Positions 43,531-52,778 of a stretch of 64,000 nt of DNA are shown here, one piece after another. The notes beneath the pieces are model-generated. The model saw nothing but the letters and a program-made list of their open reading frames with translations, was not told the origin of the DNA and made no database searches. The stretch comes from SB25 sp050180705. GTDB lineage: Bacteria; Bacteroidota; Bacteroidia; Bacteroidales; Tenuifilaceae. The first letter of the stretch is position 1; each line of letters opens with the position of its first letter. A program made the translations under genes and the position numbers. The stretch is from assembly GCA_050180705.1 (NCBI GenBank), contig JBFXDX010000004.1:124001-188000 (forward strand), read 5' to 3'.

Positions 43531-46002
43531 TTATTTATTTTCAGCAACCTTGCTTTTAATCTGTTGCTTCACTGTATCTACTAACGAGTCAACTTCATAG
43601 TTTGCAGGATTTATTGATGGCAAGAAACTTACCCGAATGGTGGTATGTGGACGTGGAATTCTAGACCCACGGGGAAATGCCTTAAATGCACCGTCAATGG
43701 CAACAGGAACAACCGGAACATTTAACTCGCGGCTAAGAATTGCGAAAGTCTTCTTAAAATCGCCCAATTCGCCGGTATGTGTACGAGTTCCTTCAGGGAA
43801 AAGGATTATTTTCTTGCCGCTCTTTAGCACTTCCGCCAATTTTTGGATTGACTCCTTTAGATCCTTGTCAATGTCCATCACAATAATGTTATTCTTGCTA
43901 GCCATAAATCGGGCTATCCAATTATTGACGTGCTTCTTTTTGGCGTAAAAATATGTCGACTTAAAGGTTTTGCGTTTTATAAAAGAAGCAACTAATAACC
44001 CATCCAAATAACTTTGATGGTTTGGCGCAATAATACAGGGACCCTCCGGAATATTCTCTGTACCCTCACTTCGAAGCTTGAAGTATATTTTGAAAAATCC
44101 TTTGGAAATATTCTTGATAAAATTCTGCGTTGGCCAAGTTTTAGGCAGCTTAACATTGACCTTCTCCTTTAAAAGTTCGGTCCAATTTGTACCTTCATCC
44201 TTACTAAACAGTTTGTGTTCGCGAATATAATCAACCATTGCCTTTACAGACGGAAAACGAATCAACTTCTCGTTATCGAATTTAATCCCAAATTTGGTTT
44301 CAATAAAGTCGATAAGCGAAAGCCGACCCAACGAATCAAGTGCAATGTCAAACTCAATATGATCATCGGGCGAAATTTCGATATCTACTTGACTCTCGAT
44401 AAACGATTTTACCGCACGATACTCATCATTATCGGGATGTTCAATTTTTCCCTTTTTCTTTTTTGGGGCTTCGGCCAATTCGGTCAATTTGAAACGTTGA
44501 AGTTTGCCCAATCGAGTTCTTGGAAGTTCAACATTTACAAGCGAAAAATGCATTATGCGCTTATAGGAACTTAGGTGTTTGTTGAATTCTGGCAATAATG
44601 TTTCGCGAAAATATTGTTCAGGATTTTTCACATCCAAATCCGATAAACTCTTGTAATCGGGAAGAATTACAGCACAAAGAGCATCGTTAAATTGATATAC
44701 CCCCACCTCCTTTACACATGGCGATGCTTTCTCAAGTTTTTCCTCCAACTCAATTGGGTTGATATTTTTTCCATTAGAGAGAACGATGATTTCCTTTGTA
44801 CGACCAGTAATGAACAAATAACCCTTCTTATCGAAGCGACCTAAATCGCCAGTATAAAGCCAGCCATCCTTTAAAACCTCGGAGGTTTCCTCTGGTCGGT
44901 TGTAGTAACCCTGCATAATATTTGGTCCTTTTGCCACAATCTCGCCGTTACGAATCTCAACCTTGAGTTTAGGAAGTGGATGTCCAGGAGAACCTATCAG
45001 CACTTTTCCAGGACGTGTAAATGTTATCATAGGAGCAGCTTCTGTCATGCCAAATCCCTCCAAAACATCAAAACCTAACGTTTGAAAGAATCCACCAACC
45101 TCTTTATTCAATGCGGCTCCACCCGATACTAAAAACTCCAAATGCCCACCAAAACCACGATGCACCTTTCCAAAAATCTTTGTCCCTAACGCTTTACTTT
45201 TAGTCAACTTAACAAATCCAAATAGCAATCGGGCAATAAAACTGCTGTCTATTTTTGACCTAATTCCTTTGTAGATCAACTCGTAAAGGCGAGGAACTCC
45301 AATTATAATTGCAACCTGATTGTTTTTGAGCGTTTCGAGCAAATCGGACGATTGCATAGATGGGCACATCACAATAGTAGAACCTACTTTCAATGGAGCC
45401 ATCAGCGAACCAGCAAGCGGGAATATATGATGCATTGGTAACAGCATCAGTACCTGCCTTTGGGGTGTAAAAATCACAACATCCTCCGAAACTGCATTTA
45501 TATTAGCCAAAAGATTCTGGAAGGATAGCATTACACCCTTTGGACTTCCTGTTGTTCCTGATGTATAGATAATAACGGCAGTATTCTTTACATCGGAAGG
45601 AATTATTGGCTCAATAGTTGGCTCTATTGATGGTAAGTGTAGCTCTTCGAAAATCAACAATTCGGGAGAGTAATTTAAGCGCGGCTTAATTTTCTCTATC
45701 TCCTTTGTTTGGTTCTGACTGGTAAAAATTAAATCGGGTTTACAATCGTTCAGGATATAAGCAACATCGTCGGTTGATGCCATAAAATCAACAGGAACTA
45801 CAATGCTTTCATTCTTCAATGCCGCATAAAATGCATAAATCCATTCAACTCTGTTCTCAGAAAATATTGCAACCTTCTTATATCCTTTATCCTTAAAAAT
45901 ATAAGAATACTGTTCAATTAGCCGAAATAACTCTTCATAAGAGATATTTTTGTCTTTAGTAATTATTGCAGATTTTCTAATATCGTCTATACTTATTATC
46001 AT
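43531..46002 (-). CDS. AMP-dependent acyl ligase - carrier domain - PlsC acyltransferase fusion
   Basis: An 823-residue three-part protein. I start at ATG 46002 (MIISIDDIRKS); the frame extends to a TTG at 46029 that overlaps the promoter. Part 1 is an adenylate-forming acyl ligase (about 1-500: YTSGTTGSPKGVML, EGFGMTEAAP, YTGDLGRFD). Part 2 is an acyl-carrier-like domain with Ser557 in DSLGRLS. Part 3 is a PlsC-type acyltransferase (about 640-810) with His662/Asp667 in NHQSYLD and the FPEGTRT motif. It resembles E. coli Aas, which reacylates lysophospholipids, but here an internal carrier is present. Probable role: activate free fatty acids and acylate lysophospholipids in the inner membrane. 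Confidence 0.9.
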   Translation of the reverse strand: MIISIDDIRKSAIITKDKNISYEELFRLIEQYSYIFKDKGYKKVAIFSENRVEWIYAFYAALKNESIVVPVDFMASTDDVAYILNDCKPDLIFTSQNQTKEIEKIKPRLNYSPELLIFEELHLPSIEPTIEPIIPSDVKNTAVIIYTSGTTGSPKGVMLSFQNLLANINAVSEDVVIFTPQRQVLMLLPMHHIFPLAGSLMAPLKVGSTIVMCPSMQSSDLLETLKNNQVAIIIGVPRLYELIYKGIRSKIDSSFIARLLFGFVKLTKSKALGTKIFGKVHRGFGGHLEFLVSGGAALNKEVGGFFQTLGFDVLEGFGMTEAAPMITFTRPGKVLIGSPGHPLPKLKVEIRNGEIVAKGPNIMQGYYNRPEETSEVLKDGWLYTGDLGRFDKKGYLFITGRTKEIIVLSNGKNINPIELEEKLEKASPCVKEVGVYQFNDALCAVILPDYKSLSDLDVKNPEQYFRETLLPEFNKHLSSYKRIMHFSLVNVELPRTRLGKLQRFKLTELAEAPKKKKGKIEHPDNDEYRAVKSFIESQVDIEISPDDHIEFDIALDSLGRLSLIDFIETKFGIKFDNEKLIRFPSVKAMVDYIREHKLFSKDEGTNWTELLKEKVNVKLPKTWPTQNFIKNISKGFFKIYFKLRSEGTENIPEGPCIIAPNHQSYLDGLLVASFIKRKTFKSTYFYAKKKHVNNWIARFMASKNNIIVMDIDKDLKESIQKLAEVLKSGKKIILFPEGTRTHTGELGDFKKTFAILSRELNVPVVPVAIDGAFKAFPRGSRIPRPHTTIRVSFLPSINPANYEVDSLVDTVKQQIKSKVAENK

Positions 46003-46026
46003 CACCGAATAAATTGAATTGAAATG

Positions 46027-46034
46027 CAAAGTTA
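46027..46034 (-). promoter_or_regulatory. -7 promoter element of the ligase/acyltransferase gene
   Basis: TAACTTTG on the minus strand matches TAnnTTTG; the -33 region is not recognisable. It overlaps the apparent TTG start at 46029 and so supports the ATG at 46002. Confidence 0.5.
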
Positions 46035-46071
46035 GATGAATATTCCTGACATACGTTTGAATTCAAAAACA

Positions 46072-46095
46072 AATAGCGGTTAAAAAACCGCTATT
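46072..46095 (-). terminator. Terminator of the mannoside operon
   Basis: Perfect 10-bp arms AATAGCGGTT/AACCGCTATT with a 4-base loop, followed on the minus strand by TGTTTTTG. It lies 26 bp after the GH92 stop. Confidence 0.78.
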
Positions 46096-46120
46096 GCCAT
46101 ACTACAACTCAAGTTGATCA

Positions 46121-49069
46121 TTATTTTACCACAACTTCGTCAATAAATATCCACGAAGGTTCTCCCTCGCTCAAATGCCCTACTGGCAGTTTTCCATACG
46201 ATTTAGCAAAAACCTTAACATAACGTGCTTTAGTTTTTATATTAAGCCCAAATTCCTTAATCGTTGGACTCTGCTCGGTATCAGGAACTGTATTCTGAAC
46301 GTCACCAACTGGAGTGAAATTCACATTATCGGTTGAAACAGCATAGGAAACATACTTTGGCATCATAATCCATGGACCTATATCCTGAAGAAAATCTGCA
46401 CCTAAATAGGATATATCCTTCTCGGAGCCAAGATCGACCACCGCCTCGAAATCCTGATTTTGGTAGCCCTGCCATCTACCTACTCTAAAATTGGTAATTC
46501 CTCTAAGGCCATCAACCAATGCCAACTTTCCTCCTCCGGTATAAAGGCTGCTATATTCACCCTTAACAGTAATATCTTTCACAGAATTTACCCTAATATA
46601 TCGCCCCTCAATAATTGCACTTGTTTCGCCACTTGGCAACACTGCATAGGCTTTTACTATTTTCGATTCGGTTAACACCACCTTATTACCCTGCCGCCAT
46701 TGCAAACCTCCAACAGTTTTATCAATATCAAACAACGAATAAAATATCATCGCTTCGGGCTGATTCGATGAAATACCCAACACCAACGTATCGGTAAAGG
46801 AATATGCTGAAGTGTTGAATGCCGGGGCTACTGCTATTGGATCATCGTCAATTTTAGTAACAGGAATATCCTCATCAGAGGTTCCCCATGTACTATTGGG
46901 TTGATTGGACATAACCAGTTTCAACTCTCCGCCAGCAATAATATCTGAATGATCGATCCAACTCCGAGTTAACGGTTGGCCGTTTAGAGATGCAGATGCA
47001 ATATAAATATTTTGCGCTGAATTATTCTCGGCCACCACTGTAAACTGTTTGCCATTCTCAAGGTTAAATGTAATTTTTGAAAACAGTGGCGAACCTATTG
47101 CATATTGCGTACTACCTGGGCAAACAGGATAAAAACCAGCCGCACTCATAATGTACCAAGCACTCATTTGTCCACAATCTTCGTTACCACAAAGGCCATC
47201 AGGTTTACAAGAGTACATCTCGTCCATAATTTTACGAACAATCTGTTGCGTTTTCCACGGCTTACCAACATAGTTATAAAGATAGGCCATGTGATGGCTA
47301 GGCTCGTTTCCATGAGCATACTGCCCAATCAACCCAGTTATATCAACCTGATTCTTTCCCGACAATTCAGATGACGTTGAGAATAGATCGTCTAACTTCC
47401 TCTCGAAATTATCCTTACCACCATGTAACTTTATCAATCCAGCAATATCTTGTGGCACATAAAAACTGTACTGCCAACTATTTGCCTCAGTAAAGTTCTG
47501 ATCAACCTCAGCTGGGTTGAAGTTGTCTTTCCAACCTCCATTAATACGGGGTCGCATAAAATGGGTAGTAGGATCAAACAAGTTTTTGTACGCCTGCGCA
47601 CGCTTTGTAAACTCAACGTAATCGGAGTTTTCGCCTAAATCTTTTGCGAATTGAGCAATGCACCAATCGTCGTAAGCGTACTCAAGGGTTTTGGAAACCG
47701 ACTCGTGTTCCATATCGCCGGGTATAAAGTTGTACTGCTTAAGTTCCTTCAACCCAAAATGGTTGAGTTTAGCACTATGCTTCATTGCCTGAAGGGCAAA
47801 CTTTTCGTCGAAATTTTTGATTCCTTTTTTCCACGCATCAACGATTACAGGAACAGAATGATACCCAATCATACATTCGGTTTCGTTAGCAGCAAGTTCC
47901 CAAACTGGAAGTCGCCCTCCAAAACGGTAATCTGATAGGAAAGTATTGATGTAATCTCCAGTTCGTTTTGTATCAATAATGGTCATCAGCGGATGCCAAG
48001 TCCTGTAAGTATCCCAAAGCGAAAAAACGGTATACGGAGTAAATCCATCAGCCTGATGAATTTGATTATCCATACCACGATACATTCCATCAACATCAGA
48101 AAAAATATTTGGAACAACCATAGCGTGATAAAGCGCAGTGTAAAATGTGGTTAATTGTTCAGAAGTTCCGCCACTTACGCTAATTCTTGATAATTCTTCG
48201 TTCCAAAGTTTTTGAGCATTAACTACAACCGAATCAAAATCCCAACCGGAAAGTTCTGCCTCAAGATTTTTCAATGCACCCTCCTCGCTAACAGCCGAAA
48301 TGCCAACCTTTACGAGCAACTGTCCATTACTCAACTTTGGAAACTGAAGCCAAGCACGAAGTTTTGTTCCTTCGGTTCGAACCTGCCCATTCTCCTCTGT
48401 TGTAACGGTTATCTGGTCATCATCAGTAAAATTAGGGCCTTTTATAAAGGGCTCGGAGAATCGAATCACAAAGTAGATCTGCTGATCGTCGGCCCATCGT
48501 TTTGAACGGCGATAACCATGCAGTTCATTTTTTCCAACAACCTTAATCCACGACTCCAATACCTTATCGCGATGCATAAGATCGATAACCAAAGCAGGTT
48601 TCTTTGGTTTGTTATATGTATATCGATGAAAACCAACCCTTGCTGTGGCTGTCATCTCTGCTTTCACCTTGTACTTATCGAGAAAAACCGAGTAATAACC
48701 AGCCTTTGCTATTTCGCTTGACTTCTGAAATGGCGATGAATACTTGGTATTATCAAAAACTGGACTTCCGGTTACAGGAGCAATCAGAATATCGCCATAA
48801 TCCGATGCACCTGTTCCACTAAGGTGTGTATGCGAGAAACCGTAAATCACATTATCGGAATAGTGATAGCCCGAACAGCCATCCCAACCTGTCAAACGAG
48901 TATCAGGGCTTAACTGCACCATACCATAAGGAACCGTTGCTCCGGGATATGTATGCCCGTGAAAATCGGTTCCAATGAATGGATCGACATAATCCACTGG
49001 CTTTTTCTCCTGCGAAAACAGAACGATACTAATAAGCATCAAAACTGCAAGTAGTTGAGTTTTTTTCAT
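46121..49069 (-). CDS. GH92 alpha-mannosidase with discoidin module
   Basis: Exported Ca-dependent exo-alpha-mannosidase of 982 residues. The signal peptide is about 1-20 (LLAVLMLISIVLFSQ). A GH92 N-terminal beta-sandwich (about 25-250) precedes the (alpha/alpha)6 catalytic domain (about 260-720) with SLWDTYRTWHPLMTI, HGNEPSHHMAYLYN and GNEDCGQMSAWYIMSAAGFYPVCPG. Then come a chitobiase-C-like segment (about 755-825) and an F5/8 discoidin domain (about 845-982), the same C-terminal pair as in the GH20. GH92 enzymes trim mannose from N-glycans or mannans, commonly alpha-1,2 linkages; linkage here is not provable. Last gene of the lacI operon. Confidence 0.95.
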   Translation of the reverse strand: MKKTQLLAVLMLISIVLFSQEKKPVDYVDPFIGTDFHGHTYPGATVPYGMVQLSPDTRLTGWDGCSGYHYSDNVIYGFSHTHLSGTGASDYGDILIAPVTGSPVFDNTKYSSPFQKSSEIAKAGYYSVFLDKYKVKAEMTATARVGFHRYTYNKPKKPALVIDLMHRDKVLESWIKVVGKNELHGYRRSKRWADDQQIYFVIRFSEPFIKGPNFTDDDQITVTTEENGQVRTEGTKLRAWLQFPKLSNGQLLVKVGISAVSEEGALKNLEAELSGWDFDSVVVNAQKLWNEELSRISVSGGTSEQLTTFYTALYHAMVVPNIFSDVDGMYRGMDNQIHQADGFTPYTVFSLWDTYRTWHPLMTIIDTKRTGDYINTFLSDYRFGGRLPVWELAANETECMIGYHSVPVIVDAWKKGIKNFDEKFALQAMKHSAKLNHFGLKELKQYNFIPGDMEHESVSKTLEYAYDDWCIAQFAKDLGENSDYVEFTKRAQAYKNLFDPTTHFMRPRINGGWKDNFNPAEVDQNFTEANSWQYSFYVPQDIAGLIKLHGGKDNFERKLDDLFSTSSELSGKNQVDITGLIGQYAHGNEPSHHMAYLYNYVGKPWKTQQIVRKIMDEMYSCKPDGLCGNEDCGQMSAWYIMSAAGFYPVCPGSTQYAIGSPLFSKITFNLENGKQFTVVAENNSAQNIYIASASLNGQPLTRSWIDHSDIIAGGELKLVMSNQPNSTWGTSDEDIPVTKIDDDPIAVAPAFNTSAYSFTDTLVLGISSNQPEAMIFYSLFDIDKTVGGLQWRQGNKVVLTESKIVKAYAVLPSGETSAIIEGRYIRVNSVKDITVKGEYSSLYTGGGKLALVDGLRGITNFRVGRWQGYQNQDFEAVVDLGSEKDISYLGADFLQDIGPWIMMPKYVSYAVSTDNVNFTPVGDVQNTVPDTEQSPTIKEFGLNIKTKARYVKVFAKSYGKLPVGHLSEGEPSWIFIDEVVVK

Positions 49070-49115
49070 TGTATATCTGTGTTTATTTATCGTTTCATTA
49101 TTTAGTTTTAAGAAA

Positions 49116-51611
49116 TTAAAGGTGTTTCAACTTCAATTTATCACCCAAATTCCCAATATACTTAATTACATATTTTCGTCCGGGCATTATGTGTAAATAG
49201 TTACTCTCAAACCTACAATTGGGATTACTACTACTTAACTCCACAAAGAATGCTGGGTACTTAGATGATAAAACAATAGTTCCGCCATCGTCTGTTTTAT
49301 TAATCTCCTGAACTATTTGAGGATTCTCAACTTGTAGCTCCCCAACTTTCCCAAAAAACGACACAGATTCAAACTCGTGTCCATCCTTTAAACTCAAACG
49401 GGTATGAATAAAGTATTTATTGATATCAATTTTTTTTACAGGATTATCAACGGTGCCAACCACCATGGCTATGTTATGCTGCAAAGAAACATTATTTTTC
49501 CACTGTTTCAGGGTATCACCTAAAGTACTTAGTACTGTCAAAGTAATTTTTCCGTTAACCGATTTCAAACTATCCGAAACGGCTTTAACCACAATTACAC
49601 TATCATTTACCTGTGCAGATAACAAAACAGACTTGTAGCAATCGCGAACAGTATAATGAACCGCTTTCCAACGCCCAAAATAATCGATACTCGACCACGA
49701 AACCACAGGCCAACAATCGTTCAACTGCCAGTATAACGTTCCCATACAGCGTGGCGAAGCCAAACGTTGAGATTCTATAGCAACTCTATAGCCAATTGCT
49801 TGGGTTATCTGGCTCTGAAATGCCCAATCGTCGAAAGTTTCAGGGTGAAAACCCTCACGCTCCATATAAGTTCTTATGGTTTCATATCCAACCGGGTGTT
49901 TCTGATGACAACGCATCTCAATAGAATCGGAATTTTCACCTCCATCGCTGAATAGCTTTATAGTGTGATTTGATGGCGCACCCTGATAACCATACTCGCT
50001 CATAAAACGGGGAATCTTCTCCTGATACTTTTCAAAAGGCTCAACGCCCCACCAAACACCCCAGTAATGAGAATCGCCGTGAGTCATACTCTCTTTTCGA
50101 CCCCATCCAAACTCGGGTGACGATGGCCAGTAGGGTCTTTGCGGATCTGTACTCGATAAAACACTGGGTATTAACTGATGGAACACCTTCAGGTAATCGT
50201 TCCAAATTTTTGATGAATCGCTTACCGATAAGGAATGCTGCTTTTGCCATCCCCAGTTATGCCAGCCCTCATCAACCTCATTATTTCCACACCATAATGC
50301 AATACAAGGATGATTTCGGAGCCTTAAAGTTTGCTGCTTTACTTCTTCCTTTACATTTGCAAGAAACAACGAGTCGCCAGGATACATACTACAGGCAAAC
50401 ATAAAATCCTGCCAAACCAAAATACCAAGGCTATCGCATAAGTCGTAAAAACTATCCTCCTCATAGGCTCCCCCACCCCACAAACGCAACATATTGAATC
50501 CCGAATTTGCAGCATCAACAAGCAGTTGTTTTAAATTCCCTTTTGATGCAGATGGAAGAAAACTTTGCCTTGGAATAAAGTTCGCACCCTTCATAAAAAC
50601 GGAAATACCATTTAACTTGAAGTAGAAACTTTTCCCAACACTGTCGGATTCCTGAACCAATTCGATTGTTCTAATTCCGTAGTTTATACTTTTTGTTCGT
50701 TGAGCGTTCTCTCCCTCCACTGTAAATGAGAAATTATACAGGTATGACTCTCCCAAGCCATTACTCCACCAAAGCTTTGGCTTTTTAATCCTAAAAGGTA
50801 CCGTAATAACGTTTTTCCCAGAGCCAACCCTTGACTTAACCGTTGCAAACACACGCTTGCCATCTGATACATTAACCTTGATATGTTGAAATCGACCTGA
50901 AGGGACTGAAATCTTTGCGGTTAAATAGGCATCGCCCCTATAAATTGAATCGGTGTATATCTGAATATCATCAATATTAAAATCGCCCCACGATTGTAGG
51001 TAAACAGGCTTCCATATTCCACAAGTCACAAAACGTGGCCCCCAATCCCATCCAAAGTGATAGGCCGCTTTGCGAACGTAAGCCCATTCTCCTCCAGGTA
51101 ATGTATAGGGTAACTCCTTCGCTTTTTTCCTTGCCTCACCTAACGCCGATCGAAATAAAATCCGTATGCTATTTTCACCATTATTCAGCAACCTATCGCA
51201 ACGAATAACCCATTTTCTGAACATATTGTCAGCATTCAAAATCAATGAGTCGTTCAAATAAACCTCAGCATAGGTATCTAATCCTTCAAAAACAAGATCA
51301 ACGTGCTTGTTCTTAATAAAATGCTCATCAACCTTAAACTTTGTAGTGTACTCCCAATCGGTTTCATCAATCCATCCCAGATTCAAATTATTACAGCCCA
51401 AAAAAGGATCGGTAATTTTGCCATTCTTAAATAAATCGGTATGAATTGTGCCCGGAATGGTTGTTAATTGCCACCCATCAGCAGTACCTGCTTTGCGGAA
51501 TCGCCACGCACCAATAAGAGGAAAGGTTTGTTGTGCGAATACCTCAAAAACACTGCAGAAAAGTATCAGTACCGTTAGATAACACCGAATATTTCGGATT
51601 GAAAATCTCAT
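49116..51611 (-). CDS. GH2 beta-mannosidase
   Basis: Exported GH2 enzyme of 831 residues from ATG 51611 (a GTG one codon upstream is less likely). The signal peptide ends at FEVFAQ. It has a GH2 sugar-binding domain (about 40-180), immunoglobulin-like domain, and TIM barrel. The acid/base is Glu445 in WCGNNEVDEGWHNWG and the nucleophile Glu539 in MSEYGYQG. The beta-mannosidase type is indicated by the overall sequence (LPGGEWAYVRKAAYHFGWDWGPRF, MRLWGGGAYEED). It should remove the core beta-mannose of N-glycans or act on mannan oligosaccharides after GH92 trimming. Confidence 0.94.
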   Translation of the reverse strand: MRFSIRNIRCYLTVLILFCSVFEVFAQQTFPLIGAWRFRKAGTADGWQLTTIPGTIHTDLFKNGKITDPFLGCNNLNLGWIDETDWEYTTKFKVDEHFIKNKHVDLVFEGLDTYAEVYLNDSLILNADNMFRKWVIRCDRLLNNGENSIRILFRSALGEARKKAKELPYTLPGGEWAYVRKAAYHFGWDWGPRFVTCGIWKPVYLQSWGDFNIDDIQIYTDSIYRGDAYLTAKISVPSGRFQHIKVNVSDGKRVFATVKSRVGSGKNVITVPFRIKKPKLWWSNGLGESYLYNFSFTVEGENAQRTKSINYGIRTIELVQESDSVGKSFYFKLNGISVFMKGANFIPRQSFLPSASKGNLKQLLVDAANSGFNMLRLWGGGAYEEDSFYDLCDSLGILVWQDFMFACSMYPGDSLFLANVKEEVKQQTLRLRNHPCIALWCGNNEVDEGWHNWGWQKQHSLSVSDSSKIWNDYLKVFHQLIPSVLSSTDPQRPYWPSSPEFGWGRKESMTHGDSHYWGVWWGVEPFEKYQEKIPRFMSEYGYQGAPSNHTIKLFSDGGENSDSIEMRCHQKHPVGYETIRTYMEREGFHPETFDDWAFQSQITQAIGYRVAIESQRLASPRCMGTLYWQLNDCWPVVSWSSIDYFGRWKAVHYTVRDCYKSVLLSAQVNDSVIVVKAVSDSLKSVNGKITLTVLSTLGDTLKQWKNNVSLQHNIAMVVGTVDNPVKKIDINKYFIHTRLSLKDGHEFESVSFFGKVGELQVENPQIVQEINKTDDGGTIVLSSKYPAFFVELSSSNPNCRFESNYLHIMPGRKYVIKYIGNLGDKLKLKHL

Positions 51612-51622
51612 CACGACTAACT

Positions 51623-52726
51623 TTATTCATCTAACTTATTCAAAGCAAAAGCATAAGCCCCCACAGCCACTGCGTGGCTTGTTCCCAAGCGCGATAAACC
51701 TACTCCAAACCGTTTCAACGGATCATAATCAACCTCTCTAGTACTGAATGGAACTTTAATCTTTCGTAGTTCCCCCTTTGTAAACAATTCTCGTTGCTGC
51801 TGATTTTCCATATCAAATGCCTTAAGTTCAAGCCTATCAACCTCACCGCCCATCAAATTCTGTATTTTTCCATTCAACTGGTTGAACATTGCAGGAGCAA
51901 AATACCTGTAGGAATTTGCCAAACCACCACCAATAACAACTAATGAGTCGGTAAGTGTTACAGCATTGGCAAGCGCATCGCCAACCACAACACCTAGCGT
52001 TTGGAATGCAAGCCTTGCGGCCACCATATCACCATCCTTTTTACCATCAAGAATATCGTATATATCTTTTGGAGAAAGATTCTCGGTTTCGTTATTTCGA
52101 GAATTACTGCGATAAACATTCTGTACAGCCCGAATGCTTGCCCCCTCCTCTGCAAAACAGTAAACATCGATACCGTTGCGCATCAACCAAATTTCAGCAC
52201 CTGCTGAATTATCGCCAATATAGAGCTGATTATTCACCACAAGCCCACCCCCAAAGCCTGTTCCTAGCGTAATGCCAAAAAGGTGTTTATAGCGTTTAGG
52301 ATTTCCGGCCTTCTCAAGCATTTCGTTCACCTCAGGAAGAATCCCTGCAATTGCCTCTCCATAGGCAAATAAATCGCCATCGTTATTAATGAAAACAGGT
52401 AGTTTAAAATGCTCCTCAAGCATTGGCCCTAATGCAACACCACCCCTAAAACTGGGTAAATTGCCCAAATCTCCTATAATTCCATTAGGATAGTCGGCTG
52501 GACCAGGAAAAGCAAAACTAATTGCAACTGGTTTATCGGTAAGTTTAGAGATTATTGTTTTGAATCCCTCTATAATTGTATTTAAGCATTTATCCAAGTT
52601 GTCGCCATTGCTGAGCAAGGTCACTGGTTCTACAATACTTTTCATTCCCTGAATGGCAGAGAAAACAAAGTTGGTTCCTCCGGCATCGAGGGTTAGAACT
52701 ATTCTATTATCGTTTTTGTAATTCAT
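51623..52726 (-). CDS. ROK-family sugar kinase
   Basis: Cytoplasmic kinase of 367 residues. Start at ATG 52726 (MNYKNDNRIVLTLDAGGTN...): the frame continues upstream to a TTG at 52786 that has no support and overlaps the permease gene. ATP motif LDAGGTNFVFSAI at the N-terminus; catalytic Asp in FINNDGDLFAYGE. The ROK zinc motif (CxCGxxGCxE) is absent, as in a sub-branch of Bacteroidota ROK proteins. In a mannose operon, mannose or N-acetylmannosamine phosphorylation is likely; glucose or fructose cannot be excluded. Confidence 0.88.
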   Translation of the reverse strand: MNYKNDNRIVLTLDAGGTNFVFSAIQGMKSIVEPVTLLSNGDNLDKCLNTIIEGFKTIISKLTDKPVAISFAFPGPADYPNGIIGDLGNLPSFRGGVALGPMLEEHFKLPVFINNDGDLFAYGEAIAGILPEVNEMLEKAGNPKRYKHLFGITLGTGFGGGLVVNNQLYIGDNSAGAEIWLMRNGIDVYCFAEEGASIRAVQNVYRSNSRNNETENLSPKDIYDILDGKKDGDMVAARLAFQTLGVVVGDALANAVTLTDSLVVIGGGLANSYRYFAPAMFNQLNGKIQNLMGGEVDRLELKAFDMENQQQRELFTKGELRKIKVPFSTREVDYDPLKRFGVGLSRLGTSHAVAVGAYAFALNKLDE

Positions 52727-52778
52727 TTTTAAGTGAAATGTTAAAAGTGAAAAGTTAAAAGAAAGATGGAGGTTGGTT

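Noticed and set aside
43415..43600. A 61-residue plus-strand frame antisense to the ilv leader
   Set aside because: It starts at TTG, has no family features, and is the antisense of leader peptide 1 and of the 3' end of the ligase gene.
43531..46029. Extended ligase frame from TTG 46029, and similar TTG/GTG extensions at 17254, 18881, 38797, 51614, 52786 and 60125
   Set aside because: Each has an in-frame ATG a little downstream that fits the family start, signal peptide or promoter position; the extensions overlap promoters or neighbouring genes.
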